Shown: positions 10,839-22,414 of the stretch, piece by piece
Layout of the letters: each line of letters starts with the position of its first letter
Position numbering within the stretch: position 1 is the first letter of the stretch
NCBI RefSeq assembly: GCF_011397635.1
Contig: NC_064761.1
Span: forward strand, 41,194,143-41,258,142
Direction of reading: 5' to 3'
Source of the DNA: Epinephelus fuscoguttatus
Taxonomy: Eukaryota > Chordata > Actinopteri > Perciformes > Serranidae
Length of the DNA stretch: 64,000 nt
Program-made: the position numbers and the translations under genes
Notes under the pieces: generated by a model
The model's input: the letters and a program-made list of their open reading frames with translations, nothing else
Told to the model about the DNA's origin: nothing
The model's database searches: none

Positions 10839-13800
10839 TGTGTGTGGTACGGGTGTCTTAACAGGAAAGTACAGCAAATGTGTGTACATTTCCTTCTGTT
10901 CCCATGGGGATGAATACCGTCTAAACAGTCTCATTAAGGAATGGGAAGCCCAGTGTGGCAGCGCTGTGACTGTGTGTGTGTGTGCGTGTTATGTGAGGAA
11001 TGTGCCTCGGATGGCTTGTGTCTTCATAGCAACGTCTCTGCAGAATTACAGATTGTTGTTGTGTCTTACAGACACAAGTTTGCTGGTGTTAGATGTATTA
11101 AATCCGCCTGTAGAGATGAACTTCTTTTAAATTTTACTTATATGGTCTTGGTTATATAAACCGCAGTGGACCATAACTGCCTATCTGATGTGACACCAAG
11201 AGGGAACAAACCATCTGAGCCGCCTGTGGCGTTCGTGTTAATGCGTTTTGCTCCTGATTGGCAGAGCAGACTGCAGACTAAACATACTGTACCCAAAATG
11301 CCACCGCTGTGGCAGGAACAAGCTGTGGTAGTATATGAGGACATAAGGAGATGTGTGTGTGTGTGTGTGTGTGTGTTTTAAATGTGCTTGTGTGGAATAA
11401 TGTCTCTGTATTTCAGGTGTAGCTGCATTTGTTCTCCAAGTTGCTGCATCTAAAGGTACTGTAAAAGACAATTATCACATACAGAAAGAGTGTGCACCAG
11501 TCTTACACACACACACACACACACACAGCAGTATATGTGGCATGAAAAAGAAAAGACCGTAATGGAGTTTCTGTCTCCCTGCAGAGACTCTGAAGGTTAG
11601 TGTATCTGTGTGGCCTCCGGGGTCAAACATCTACCTCGGTGAGTGCGTGGTGTTGCAGTGCTCAGTGGAGTCAAACTCCAGTTTTGTGTGGAGCTACCAT
11701 TGGTTAAAACACAACCCACACACTGCTGCTGCTCCTGATCCGACCCTGAACCCCAGGCACCTGGTCTCAGGTGACAGGTACTCCATCACTGCAGTAACAA
11801 GGGAGGACGCTGGCAGCTACTGGTGCCAAGTCGAGCAGTGGGAGAGCAACACCACCTCTGAGGTGCTCCTCAGCCAGCCAGCCACACTCAGTGTGTCAGG
11901 TGAGCAACAGCTACAACCTCTGCAATGAGGCGTCAGGTTTCTTCTACCTGCACACAACCACACACAAGGGTGGAGACATTGTTTAGTCCAGGACTCACTG
12001 GCCACGTTATTAGGTACACCTGTTCAACTACTTGTTAACGCAACTAGCTAATCAGCCAATCACATGTCAGCAACTCAGTGCATTTAGCCATGTAGACATG
12101 GTGAAGACGACCTGCTGAAGTTCAAACTGAGCATCAGAATGGGGATGAAAGGTGATTTAAGTTACTTTGAACGTGGCATGGTTGTTGGTGCCAGACGGGC
12201 TGGTCTGAGTATTTACTGGGATTTTCAGCACAACCATCTCTAGGGTTTACAGAGGATGGTCCCAAAAAGAGAAAATATCCAGTGAGCCAAAATGCCTTGT
12301 TGATGCCAGAGGTCAGAGGAGAATGGCCAGACTGGTTCAAGATGATAGAAAGGCAACAGGAAGTCAAATAAGCACTGGTTCCAACCAAGGTGTGCAGAAG
12401 AGCATCTCTGAAGCAACAACACCTTGTCCAACCTTGAAGCAGATGGGCTACAGCAGCAGAAGACCACACCAGGTGCCACTCCTGTCAGCTAACAACAGGA
12501 AACTGAGGCTACAATTCACACGGGTTTTCTCACCAAAACTGGACAATAGAAGATTGGAAAAACCACATTCAGATGGAAGCATGGATCAATCCTGCCTTGT
12601 ATCAACGCTTCAGGCTGCTGCTGCTGCTGGTGTAATGGTGTGGGGGAGATTTTCTTAGTACCAACTGAGCATGGTTTAAACACCACAGCCTACCTGAGTA
12701 TTGTTGCTGAGCGTGTCCATCCCTTTATGACCACAGTGTACCCATCTTCTGATGGCTACTTCCAGCAGGATAACGCACCATGTCACAAAGCTCACATCAT
12801 CTCAAACATGACAATGAGTTCACTGTACTCCAATGGCCTCCACAGTCACCAGATCTCAGTCCAGTAGAGCACCTCTGGGGGCGTTAGATCCTTTGTAGAT
12901 GTATTGATCATGGTCCTGTGTGGCCTGTTAGTCTGCAGCCAGATATACAGAACTGTTAGTGCATTTAGGGTAATCAGACACACAGGTAAAACTTTCTCTT
13001 CTTCTCCTCCCTCTGTCCATCTCTGTCCTTCAGAGCTTCCTCCTTCCTCACTCCTGACTCTGACCCCCAGCACCAGACTGATCTTCAGAAGGGAGCGTTT
13101 CACTGTGCAGTGCCCTGTATCTCAGAGTAACTCCTCACGCTGGATGCTAAGGAGGTTCCCGCCAGGCCATGGAGTGAGGAACAGAGTCCTCTACACTGAC
13201 TGGTGTTCACTACTAGGAGGTGCTGTCAGTGCAGATACGTGTGTGTTCACTGCCGCCAGCGGGAACAGTGGACTGTACTGGTGCGAGGGAGCCGAGGGCC
13301 GCAGCAATGCAGTCAACATCACAGTAAGCTGTGAGTCTTGTGTAACGGTGATGTTAAAGCAGCTACAAGGAGTTTTAACTGGTTATGAAACAGTCTCAGT
13401 TTGATACGGATGCCTAAATATGACCTACATAAGCAAACCAGACCATAATCAAGATGATTTGCTATTTCAATGTAGTTATTTTTAATGCTTGTCCTCGGAT
13501 TAGATTCCTTGTCAAATCATAACGATTTACAGCACGCAGAATTGAGGATGGATGTTTACACTTTCCCAGGTGAAGTTTGGAAGTCAGCAGTTTGTTAGTG
13601 AGTTACAAAGAAGCAGGAGGAGGTTTGTCTTAAGAGAACTGAAACTGTTTTTGATGTTATATTTTGTGGTTATGGCTTATAATTGGACAGGATCAAGAGA
13701 AAAATAAATTGACTGAATAACAAAAAAGTGAGTCAACCCTGGTTGGTCACTCATGCTGCGTACTTCTGTACTTACACTTAATATTTTGAGTGCATAAGTG

Positions 13801-16739
13801 CGTTCACACTGAGAAGTATGGAAAAATGCAGTGCACTATGAGTACCCACATGGTGCACTCAAAACAGTCAAGAAGTTGAGTGTGGAACTATGGACACTTC
13901 TCGCCCTCAATGATCACCATCTTGGCTGCGTAGCAGAAGGGGAGGGACCACTTTTCAAACTGGAAATGGTGGCCGAGGACTGTGAGACCGCAAACGTCAC
14001 TGCATTGTACAAACACGTGTTTTTTGCACCACTATACTGTTGTCGGGTATAAGCCAGCAGTATGTTTATTGGGTTAATTTAGCAGTCTGTAATGATTTGG
14101 TACTGCAAACGATAGCGCGAATGCTAATGCTAATGTGCTAACTAGCTAAGTTGCGGCCTTCATTTCCGTGTTTGGTTTGAGACAACACTACTCTGTCTAA
14201 ATTTGCACACAACGCCAATGAGTACATAGTGCACATAGTATACTATATAGAAGTGTACTAACAGAAGTATGTGATTTGAGACACACCATCAGTGTCACAT
14301 TACAGTTATTATTCTTGCATAGCCACAATTGCCTCATCGATACACATCCTGCAAACAGTTGCATCTTTCTTTCACTCGCTTTCAAAACAAATGCACCCAG
14401 GGCCGGAAACACTACCACTTTTGTCCACAGGGGCCGCCAAAATGAACACAAATTAAAACTATCTTGTAATTGCTCTAAAGACACTGAACAACGGAAAGAA
14501 ATCACAAAAGGAAGCAAAACGCCAGTGGTTTAAATGTGTTGTGTGAGTGTCTCTGTTTAAAACAAACCCAATAATAAGGATTGAGGAGTTATAGTGAAGC
14601 TGTTAACCATGCCTTCTGTCTTTGTCCCACAGATGGTACCATCATCTTGAAGACTCCTGCCTCCCCTGTACTCGAGGGCGATACAGTGATCTTGTATTGT
14701 CAGTACTCGACAGGCAATCACAGTAAAATAACTTTCTTTAAAAACGGAGCAGAAATCGTCTCTTACAGTTCCTCCAGCTCAGACAGAGTGAAGAGGATGA
14801 CTATTGAGAATGTGACGCGGGAAGATGAAGGCTTGTACAAGTGTGCATCCAAGGACAGAACGATGGAGAGTCCAGAGAGCTGGTTATCAGTGAGGCCTGA
14901 TCGAGGTCAGCCATATGGATTTATTGCATTTGATGATAATATGTATTATGAGTCAGAGTGGAACAGTAAATGATGACAATTGTTGTCTTTTAGGCAACTT
15001 CACATCTACAGATGGGACAGCAGACTCTACCAGTGGTAATATTATTTCATGTTTGCTAAACATTTATTCACTAGCTTTGGATGATAACTATTGCTAGCAT
15101 CTGCAAAGCCTTTAATGGGTTTTTTTTGTAAATGTATTGTTTTTGCACGTTACATGAACTGAGTTATTTTATTCAAGTTTCACAATTTCTTTTTGGCGCC
15201 CGCTGCTGCCACACATTTTAATGTTTTTAAATTTATTGAAGGTGTTTGATTATAATAATTCAGGAAAAATAGTGTCTTTCTGCTGGCTCTTCAGTGCCAT
15301 CACATTACTGAAGTTTTCAGATGGGTGTAATTAAGAAAACAATTGTAAAATGATAGTGTTTCTCTACAGAACTTTTAGTGCCATCACTTTATTGAACGTG
15401 TTTAATCTTAATTATTTGAGAAATATCTGTAAAATAACAGTGTTTCTCTGCAAAACCTTTAATGAAATCCATCCACCCATTTTCAACCGCTTATCTGAGG
15501 CTGGGTCGCGGGGCAGCAGGCTGAGCAAAGTATTCCAGACGTCATTCTCCCCAGCAACACTTTCCAGCTCCTCGTGGGGGACCCCAAGGTGTTCCCAGGC
15601 CAGACGAGATATGTAATCCCTCCAGTGTGTTCTGGGTCTGCCCCGGGGCCTCCCACCAGTGGGACGTGCCTGGAACACCTCTAACAGGAGGCACCTCCAA
15701 TGGGGGGTATCCTGATCAGATGCCCAAACCACCTCAACTGACCTCTTTCGACGTGAAGGAACATCCTATCTACTCCGAGCTCCCTCCAGATGTCTGAGCT
15801 CCTCCCCCTATCTCTAAGGCTGAGCCCAGCAACCCCAGGGAGGAAACTCATTTTGGCCGCTTGTATCCGGGATCTCATTCTTTCAGTTTCTATCCAGAGC
15901 TCGTGACCATAGGTGAGGGTTGGGACGTAGATGGGCCAGTAAATCAAAAGCTTTGCCTTCCGGCTCAGCTCTCTCTTCACCACAACAGTCCAGCACAGTG
16001 CTCACATTGCTGCAGATGCTGCGCCGAACTGCCAATCCATCTCACGCTCCATTCTACCCTCACTCATGAACAAGACCCTGAGATACTTGAGCTCCCTTGC
16101 TTGGGGCAGTAACTCTCTCCCAACTTTGAATGAAAATGTTAATTTATTGTTTTTGTACAAATGAGCCAATTAATTGTTTTTGTACTTTATCTGAACTAGT
16201 ATAATTTAATTTTATTCAATGATTTTTGTTTGGCAGTTGCTGCTGCTAGTCACTGTTCTTAAATGTTTTTTTAACAGCAGTGCTAACACAAAGGCTATAC
16301 TTTCTGGTAAGTAATTCTTTAAGGGTTTGTTCTCTTCATCAGGCTCCAGGTTATGGATCATTGTCTCATGTGGAATTTTACTTCTGCTCCTCATTCCCGT
16401 ACCTGTATGGCTGGTTCATCGCTACAGGTCAGTCATGGTATGGATAAAATCTTCTGCCCAATTTACCTCTCACTTTCTAAATATGCATGTCATTAGACTG
16501 ATTATATCCCAACATAAATCACAACTCAAACAGACGATTGAGCAGGTGCTTCACAGATTATTGTATTTGTATGCAGGTACAAGACATTGTGTACCCGCAG
16601 CTGTTGGCCATTTTCTAAAGAGGAGCTACCAGTCGTGGCGCTCCCTGCGACCAAGCAGGATGCGACAGAGGTGCAGTGGGACCTGTCCTGGATGGAGATG
16701 AAAAATCTGTTGGATAAACAGTTATATCCTGGCACATAA
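7889..16739 (+). CDS. Fc receptor-like three-Ig-domain membrane receptor
   Basis: A probable leukocyte surface receptor. Coding exons by GT-AG and phase: 7889-7919, 11417-11455, 11585-11899, 13034-13330, 14633-14905, 14994-15035, 16343-16427 and 16577-16739; the total is 1245 nt, 414 residues. The signal peptide is split over two exons (MNIFVISSLLG then VAAFVLQVAASK). Ig1 (about residues 24-128) has Cys in VVLQCSV and SYWCQVE. Ig2 (129-227) has TVQCPV and LYWCEG. Ig3 (228-318) has ILYCQYS and LYKCAS, ending in ESWLSVR. A short stalk precedes one membrane helix (WIIVSCGILLLLLIPVPVW) and a tail of about 55 residues ending DKQLYPGT. The ESPESWLSVR ending and domain style are those of teleost FCRL / low-affinity Ig gamma Fc receptor-like proteins. 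The tail has a membrane-proximal YKTL but no standard ITIM or ITAM. Ligand unknown; the exact orthologue is not assignable. Confidence 0.82.
9200..9411. mobile_element. hAT-type MITE fragment
   Basis: The right end reads GGGAACCACTGG, preceded by the block CAAGGTCCGCACAGTTTGATATATTCAGCATCATACTTGTG. That block recurs in the better-preserved copy at 53010-53259 (AAGGTCCACAAAGTTTAAAATATCCAGCGTCATACTTGTG). The left end is degraded. Confidence 0.55.
10787..10847. repeat. (TG)n microsatellite
   Basis: About 25 TG units followed by one interruption (AG) and four more. It is intronic in the Ig receptor gene. Confidence 0.96.
11352..11377. repeat. (GT)n microsatellite
   Basis: A short GT run only 40 bases upstream of the second coding exon (11417) of the Ig receptor gene. 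Length polymorphism here could alter the acceptor context. Confidence 0.95.
11505..11528. repeat. (AC)n microsatellite
   Basis: A short AC run in the 129-base intron between the signal-peptide exon and the Ig1 exon. Confidence 0.93.
11995..12882 (+). pseudogene. degenerate Tc1/mariner transposon
   Basis: The left end (CACTGGCCACGTTATTAGGT) is the terminus of a widespread vertebrate Tc1-like family. The transposase is recognisable in pieces: the N-terminal paired-type region (GMVVGARRAGLSIYWDFQHNHLWGLQRMV frame-broken at about 12174-12260), a middle block with GQRRMARLVQDDRKAT (about 12310-12360), and the catalytic-core piece GYFQQDNAPCHKAH (about 12753-12794) whose QDNAPCH holds the second Asp of the DD(E/D) triad. 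Several internal deletions, frameshifts and loss of the 3' end and right inverted repeat make it dead. It lies in the intron between Ig1 and Ig2 of the Ig receptor gene. Confidence 0.9.
13755..14295. repeat. non-autonomous element with partial inverted ends
   Basis: The left part has GCTGCGTACTTCTGTACTTA and the right end has AACAGAAGTATGTGATTTGA followed by GACACACC. These are rough inverse copies (TACTTCTGT against ACAGAAGTA) of a common teleost TGTGTCTCAAATCRCATACTTC-type element. It lies in the intron between Ig2 and Ig3. It is non-coding and its outer left terminus is eroded. Confidence 0.5.
15470..16120 (-). pseudogene. LINE (Rex3/RTE-like) 3' end
   Basis: Minus-strand translation gives fish LINE ORF2 C-terminal words: WIETERMRSRIQAAKMSFL, GLSLRDRGRSSDIWRELGV, QLRWFGHLIR, then GRPRGRPRTHWRDYISRLAW and HLGVPHEELESVAGE. 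The two halves are in different frames, so a frameshift (around 15700) and a deletion are present. It ends at a CCATCCACCCATTTTC motif, the GGATGGA-type 3' terminus of such elements. Family assignment to the Rex3/RTE clade is from memory of the 3' terminus; a related fragment is at 54401-54890. It is intronic in the Ig receptor gene, opposite strand. Confidence 0.8.
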
Positions 16740-16806
16740 AGGATCACGCTCACCTGAAGCACATAGGAAATACCAGATGGAGTGAAACCTGTGAGGTAGT
16801 TCAAGA

Positions 16807-19401
16807 CAGGCCTGGAATTTCGTCATTTTAGGGGCAATTGTGTTGTCAATTTTTTGAGGGCACAAAGGCCAAAAGCCAGGGCAGCAAGGCCATACAGTAA
16901 AACAATGATTTTAAGTCCACGTTCATAATGAATTTAAAGGGACAATAAGCGAAATCGTTCACCACTAGGTTCGCTGTTGTGCACTGCCTGTAGAGAAAAA
17001 CAAAGTGTGGCATGAGCCACTCCTCCCTCTGCCTCTGCCGAGTGCCGCAGCACCTCCACGGACTATCACATCCAGACGGTCCTGGTGTTTCTTCCGCAGG
17101 CTCCGCTTCACTCAGCTGCCCGATATACCTGCTGCTTCTTCCCACATTAACCTGAATAACAAACCAGGGCTTGGTGCTCCGGCTGGATCCATACGGAGGC
17201 TAACTGGGTGTGTTAGTAGCTGAGTGAAGTGGAGTCTGAGGAGGAAGCACTGGTTAGCTCCCGCTTTCACTGTAGGCAGATTCACTCAGCACAGGGGCGA
17301 GGAAATAAAACCTAAACAGCCAACTTAGTTTAGCAGTTAGCAATGTCTTTCACTCACTCTCGTTCTCTGCTGTGTTTAGCTATTTCCCTGCTTTCCTGTT
17401 AGCATTAGCTCTGGTGTGGGGACATTAGCCTTAGCACTAGTCGGCTGTTATGCTAACGTTCCAACTCTTCACCGTGAGCCCATGAGCCTGGCGGGCTTCC
17501 GGCTCGCGGAGAAGAGAGGAATGTTAGCTTTAGCTCCCACAGTTAGCAATAGAGCTACTACGGCTACTGGAGTAGCTTGCAGCTATGGAGCGCTTCTACC
17601 AGCTCTTCTAGTCACTGAGCCTCGCCTCCATCTCAGCAAATATATTACATTTATTACAGGTACCATCATCATTGAAGTAGGCAGGAGAATAGCTAAACAC
17701 AGCTGCCAGACTGCCCGCCGGGCTACATTTTACAATGCTAATTGCAAATTAGCTGGGCTGCCAGGCTACACACCTAACACAACTGAAACGCCGGGGGATT
17801 CACATGAACGTACATGAACGCGCAGCCGGACCGGCTTGTAAACAATGGGCTGGAGATCAACATAGAGAGAGGCTGTGTGAGGTCATGCTATACTCCAGAT
17901 GAAATTACACCTCTAGTTCTTCACATAGCATTTTTTTTAATTCCTTTAATCTAGAAATGATGAATTTCGCTTATTGCCCCTTTAATTTAAGGACTAAGGA
18001 TGTATAACTATCTGTGAAATGAATAAATAAAACAAGCTCAAGTAACAATAATGAGTATAATAAGTAATAATGTGATTTATTTAATAGCACTAATAAACCC
18101 AATGTGTTTTAAATATAGAACAACCAGGTTAATGTATTTATAAGCAAACAATCTTAAATATTAGGCCTAAATATTTTTTGAGTGTACATGATACACTGAT
18201 TCACTGAACAAGACTGGCTTACAATTATTTTTGATGTGTTGTTAGACAGCTAACAAACAAACAAACAAACTACAGCAGGGCTATTCAATTACTATTTCAA
18301 CTGGGCCGCATTTCAAAACCAGATAATGTCGATGGGCCACATTTTTAGCAGCGAGCAACCGATCCACTTTTTTTTTTTTTTGCATGCATATATATATACA
18401 GGCATGGCCCTCCTCAACATGATGCAGAAACAGACTAAAAAGAGCTATCACTGCACAGAAGCATAATAAGTGACATTAACAGTATCTAATAACACACTAT
18501 CTCTCTACCAGCATCTCCCTCTCTCCTCTCCTCCACACATGCACACACACATGCACATACCTCACCTCCTGATGCTTTCCTTATAGGTCACTTACACAGG
18601 ATATAGTTTTATCCAGCCCATGGCAGCAACAGTCATGTTTACAACAACAAAGTCACTATTTAAAACCCAATAATATCTCACTGGAATATAAATATTCCTC
18701 CTGACATCACAATACAGAGTGAAGAAAGCCACGTTATCTCAGCATGAAGACAGACATCAGTATCAGTCATTCATCCTGCTCTCTGTCCCTCCTCTACTGA
18801 GGACACTCACTGTCTGCAGGTCGCTGCCTCAGGTGCATCTTCAGATAAAGTGTTAGCCTACATACAGACAGCTTTCATTTAGTTTGTCTTTAACAGAGTG
18901 CTGTTAGCACCGCGAGCGCGATGTGCTTGTGACGACCGCGATCATAAATCATAATAGCGGTGAATGAGAGACTGCGGACAGAGCGGATTGAAATATGGCT
19001 TTCTACATGCTGATCACATGTATTGACAGAGTATTGGCTTGGCTGGCAGAGGTTTTATTGCACTTAGGCTACTCACAGTTACAAGCGTAGTTGTCATTAA
19101 CTAGAGTAATCTTGAAGTTATATTCCCTTCATCTGCACTGTGGCCTCTCTGCTGTTGAGTTTGTGTGTCTGTGTGTGCGTGCTGTGAGGGGTGGGGTTTT
19201 TTTTCTCAATAGACGCATGTGTCAAAGCTGTGTTGACAGGAAAGAGGCAGAGGAGAAAACCGCAAAATCACCTGGGGCAGTGCGGGCGGGGCATCAAGGC
19301 CACTGTGGCCTTAGGGCAGATATTTTTTTCAAGGGCACAGGGCCAAATTGGGAGGCCATGAGAGCCATGGCCCTCGTGGCCCTTGTGAAATTCCTGCCCT
19401 G
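16807..19401. mobile_element. hAT transposon with 8-bp target duplication
   Basis: The termini are inverse copies: left CAGGCCTGGAATTTCGTCA, right GTGAAATTCCTGCCCTG. They are flanked on both sides by the identical octamer GTTCAAGA (16799-16806 and 19402-19409). An 8-bp duplication and CAG-starting ends are diagnostic of hAT. The 2.6-kb interior has no recognisable transposase; it includes a nested TTAA element at 16938-17981 and a GGGCCGCATTTC-type block near 18.3 kb. The insertion lies 67 bp downstream of the Ig receptor stop codon, so probably within its original 3' UTR. Confidence 0.85.
16938..17981. mobile_element. TTAA-flanked (piggyBac-like) non-autonomous element
   Basis: Left end AGGGACAATAAGCGAAAT and right end ATTTCGCTTATTGCCCCT match as inverted repeats at 17 of 18 positions. 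Each is bounded by TTAA (16934-16937 and 17982-17985), the piggyBac target. The 1.04-kb interior is CpG-richer than its surroundings and has no transposase. It is nested in the hAT element, so it inserted later. Confidence 0.75.
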
Positions 19402-19409
19402 GTTCAAGA

Positions 19410-19800
19410 ACAATTTGTAGTTTTTGATGTCACACGTCAACACAGCCCAGGCTTCTTCGAGGGGTTCTGCAAGGCTCCGTTCTTGGCCCACTGCTCGTTT
19501 TTGTTTTTTTTAAAAATTTATTTATGTCAGTGGTCTGTCTGTGGTTTGTAAAGATCACTCTGTTTGCAGATGATACAAACCTTTACAAAAGCGTCACACA
19601 ATTACCAATATTACAAAATGCTGACACAGAATAGGTGCAATTTTTTTAAATGGTTTCAGCTGAACAAATTTACCCTAAAAAGACAAGCTTCATTATATTT
19701 TCTGATAAAAGCAAGGCCTGAATATTCAGCATGGATAAATAATTTTAAAATCACACAAGCCACTTTTACAAGTTGATTCTTTTTAGATGAAGATCTATTG
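19410..19800 (+). pseudogene. LINE reverse transcriptase fragment
   Basis: The plus strand reads VLGPLL (about 19480) followed, after a low-complexity stretch, by ITLFADDTNLYKS (19552-19592). This is the RT motif B and the (F/Y)ADD catalytic box of L2/CR1-type LINEs. Then FKWFQLNKFTLKR resembles the W-L-N-K-T motif. Frameshifts split it. It abuts the hAT insertion target site. Confidence 0.75.
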
Positions 19801-21655
19801 TATGTGAATGTATTACATTTTTAGATTAGCCGCCATGATATTTTCCAATATGTTTACAGTGCCAGCGTATTTGTTGTTTTCTTTTTCTTATCTTGTTTTT
19901 AATTGTAAGTTCCTCCTTTTCATGACTGTAATTATTCTTGTTTGCTTTGTTTTGTTGTCTGATGCTTATGATATACTCAGTTGAACTTTTCTCTAGCTGC
20001 TTAAGAGATGTAAAGCGACTACAAAATGACACAAAACAAAATCACAACCAAGTACAGAGACACAAAATCACAACAAAAACAAAAGGAAAATGGCTTGCAA
20101 TTTGTTTGTAGTCTTTTTGTGTATCTTTCAGTCTGGGGGTCATGCTCCTATGTAGAAGGGGTCTTGTATAGGCTATGTCTTTGCCCAGGAGCCCCTTGTC
20201 TCATAACTCTCCCACAGTCACTCCCCAGTCACTGCAGTCTGTGCTGATCTTGGAGCATCCTTTTTGGGGAGTAATGAAGTCAGAGGCAAGACATCAAATA
20301 TCAACTCTGCACATATTCTGCATGCACATAATAGTCTATTGAAAGACTTAAAGGAAGATGAATAATTTCTCAATCCACCGGATGCTAATTTAGGCTCTGG
20401 ATTTAAATGATGCCATTTGTTACAGAGACCCATAACCATTATGTATCTGTCAGGATAATTATAACGGTATGATGCACTGCATGACTCATCTTTGAATATA
20501 CTATATTTTATGTCTTTCAAATAAATTAAATTACTGTAAAATAAATACATACCATATGCAATGTATCTTTGGTTTTGATTTAATTCATTCCAAAGAGCTA
20601 CCAAGCATTTTATTTTGAGTTTTTATTGCTTGGAGGGTTTGGAGGGTTTACATTGTGGTGAGCAGCAAATGTGAGACAAAAACAAATCTCATAATGCTGT
20701 AAATCCTGGATGTGTCAGTGAGCACATTTCTCTATCTGTGAGGACTTCACTAGAGGGACCATTATAATGGGCAGTATAACTCAAAAAGTACGGGCAACAA
20801 AGAACGAACACAAGATCATCCAGTGTCATCTAAATTATGCATGCACTGCAGACACAGTCACTCTGCCAAAATCATGTAGGAAAATGTCTTAAGGGTTTAA
20901 GGAGAAATTTTTGTCTCAGTTCCCAAAGATATGCTCTGGCACAGAGAGGTGACAGGACTGTGGTTAGGACAGAGATTAAAATTAATACAGCAGTCCTTCA
21001 GCGTAACAAGACATGCTGAAGGAAAATCTGCTGCCCTCTGCAAAAACATCACTAAAGAAACTTGCTCGGTTCAATCTTATGAAAAACTGACTCGCTTTAG
21101 AAATGGTAGTGTTGACGTGAGCTTGAACTCTGCTGCAAAGAAATACAGGAGCAAAGGTTACTTTGACTGGACTTGCTCTTGGCTCAGCTCTCTGTTCATT
21201 AATACAGCTATTACTTTTTCTATCTCACCTTCAAACTTGGTCCAAAAAAAGACTTTCCATAAAGATTCTGAAAGCAAAAACAAAACTGTTAGACCACATT
21301 GTTAGGCTGCCATAGAGTTATCTGGCACTTTTTGCTTTGTTGTCTCACTGTGTACAGTCAGACTGTGCGGACAGGCTAGAAACTGTGCCTGTATACTTGT
21401 CTTCTTTAAATGTTTTTTTTCCCTGAGGACTGACTTTATTCAGTGACCTCTGCAGAGCCCTCGGGCGTGTTCAGTTGATACTTTCGAGGCTGTGAAAAGA
21501 GAAGAAAAGTAAAAATAAAAAAACAATCTTGGTGAGTTAATCAAGATGAAGTCAAGTGTAGCTGCATAGTTTCACCCTCTTTGAGATGCAGTAACTCAAA
21601 GCTTCCACTTTCTTAGCTGCAATGACTCAGTTCAACATGTAGACCTGAGGCCTGT
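19801..21655. other. intergenic, nothing recognised
   Basis: AT-rich DNA with no identifiable exon, RNA gene or element. The open frames at 20218-20604 (-) and 20931-21305 (+) show no family signature. Confidence 0.45.
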
Positions 21656-21830
21656 ACTGTGAAGCAGGGTTTAGCAAGGTAACTTGAGGGTTAACTCTGG
21701 GTTTTCAGTACTATGAAGCTGGTTCTCTTTTTACTGGGATAAATCACCATGGTTACTGATGTTGAACAGCTAACCTGCCCCAGAGCAGTTTAACTTCAGA
21801 GTGTCGGATCACAGCCTGTCAACATCCTGA
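21656..21830. repeat. fragment of a common teleost MITE
   Basis: Contains GGCCTGTACTGTGAAGCAGG and AGTACTATGAAGCTGGTTC, words of a familiar fish inverted-repeat element. The opposite terminus was not found nearby. Confidence 0.4.
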
Positions 21831-22414
21831 CCGCTGACCAATCAGATCACTGAAAAAGGCCAGCAACAACATAACTATGTAGCAAAGGCACCCTGCAGCT
21901 CGTCACACTTTACCTGCTCTCTGAGGGAAATTGGCGAGCCATCCAATGCCACATGGACTCCTGTATCATTATCATGTAAAAACAACAAAAGGTCTCTGGT
22001 GCCCACTCAACTACCACTACACCACTGAGAGGAGTGGATGTGGAGACAAAGAAAATAAAAAAAAAAAAAACTAAAAAATCGGTGTGAAATGATGACATGA
22101 GTGTTTTAAATCAGTCGGAGCAGAGCTAGTTATGTCTTATGCTATGTTACGTCTAAGCAGTCATTGGCTGACTTGTCAAACTCTATTCCGTAAAAATGAT
22201 TATTGGGTGAAGGTAAATTATAACATTCTCATGATGTGTTCAATGTAATCTTGTAAAATGTAGCTTTTGGTGAGCGGGACACCAAATGTGCTAGGGCCGC
22301 ACACTGCCACTGCCTGTGAGGGACAATAGAGATACTTTAAACATTGATTACCATTGAATCATCAATTAGTCACCTTCCTTGAGGGTTGAATCTCCACCCC
22401 AACAGTTGGGTAAA

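Larger units (their letters stand above)
7920..11416. other. first intron of the Ig receptor gene
   Basis: A 3.5-kb phase-1 intron splitting the signal peptide. It holds a hAT-type MITE end near 9.2-9.4 kb, a long GT run at 10787-10847 and another at 11352-11377. Otherwise it is AT-rich sequence without recognisable exons. Confidence 0.6.

Noticed and set aside
10654-11130. 158-codon plus-strand frame with a Cys-Val run
   Set aside because: The run is a (TG)n microsatellite within the receptor intron; the rest has no motif.
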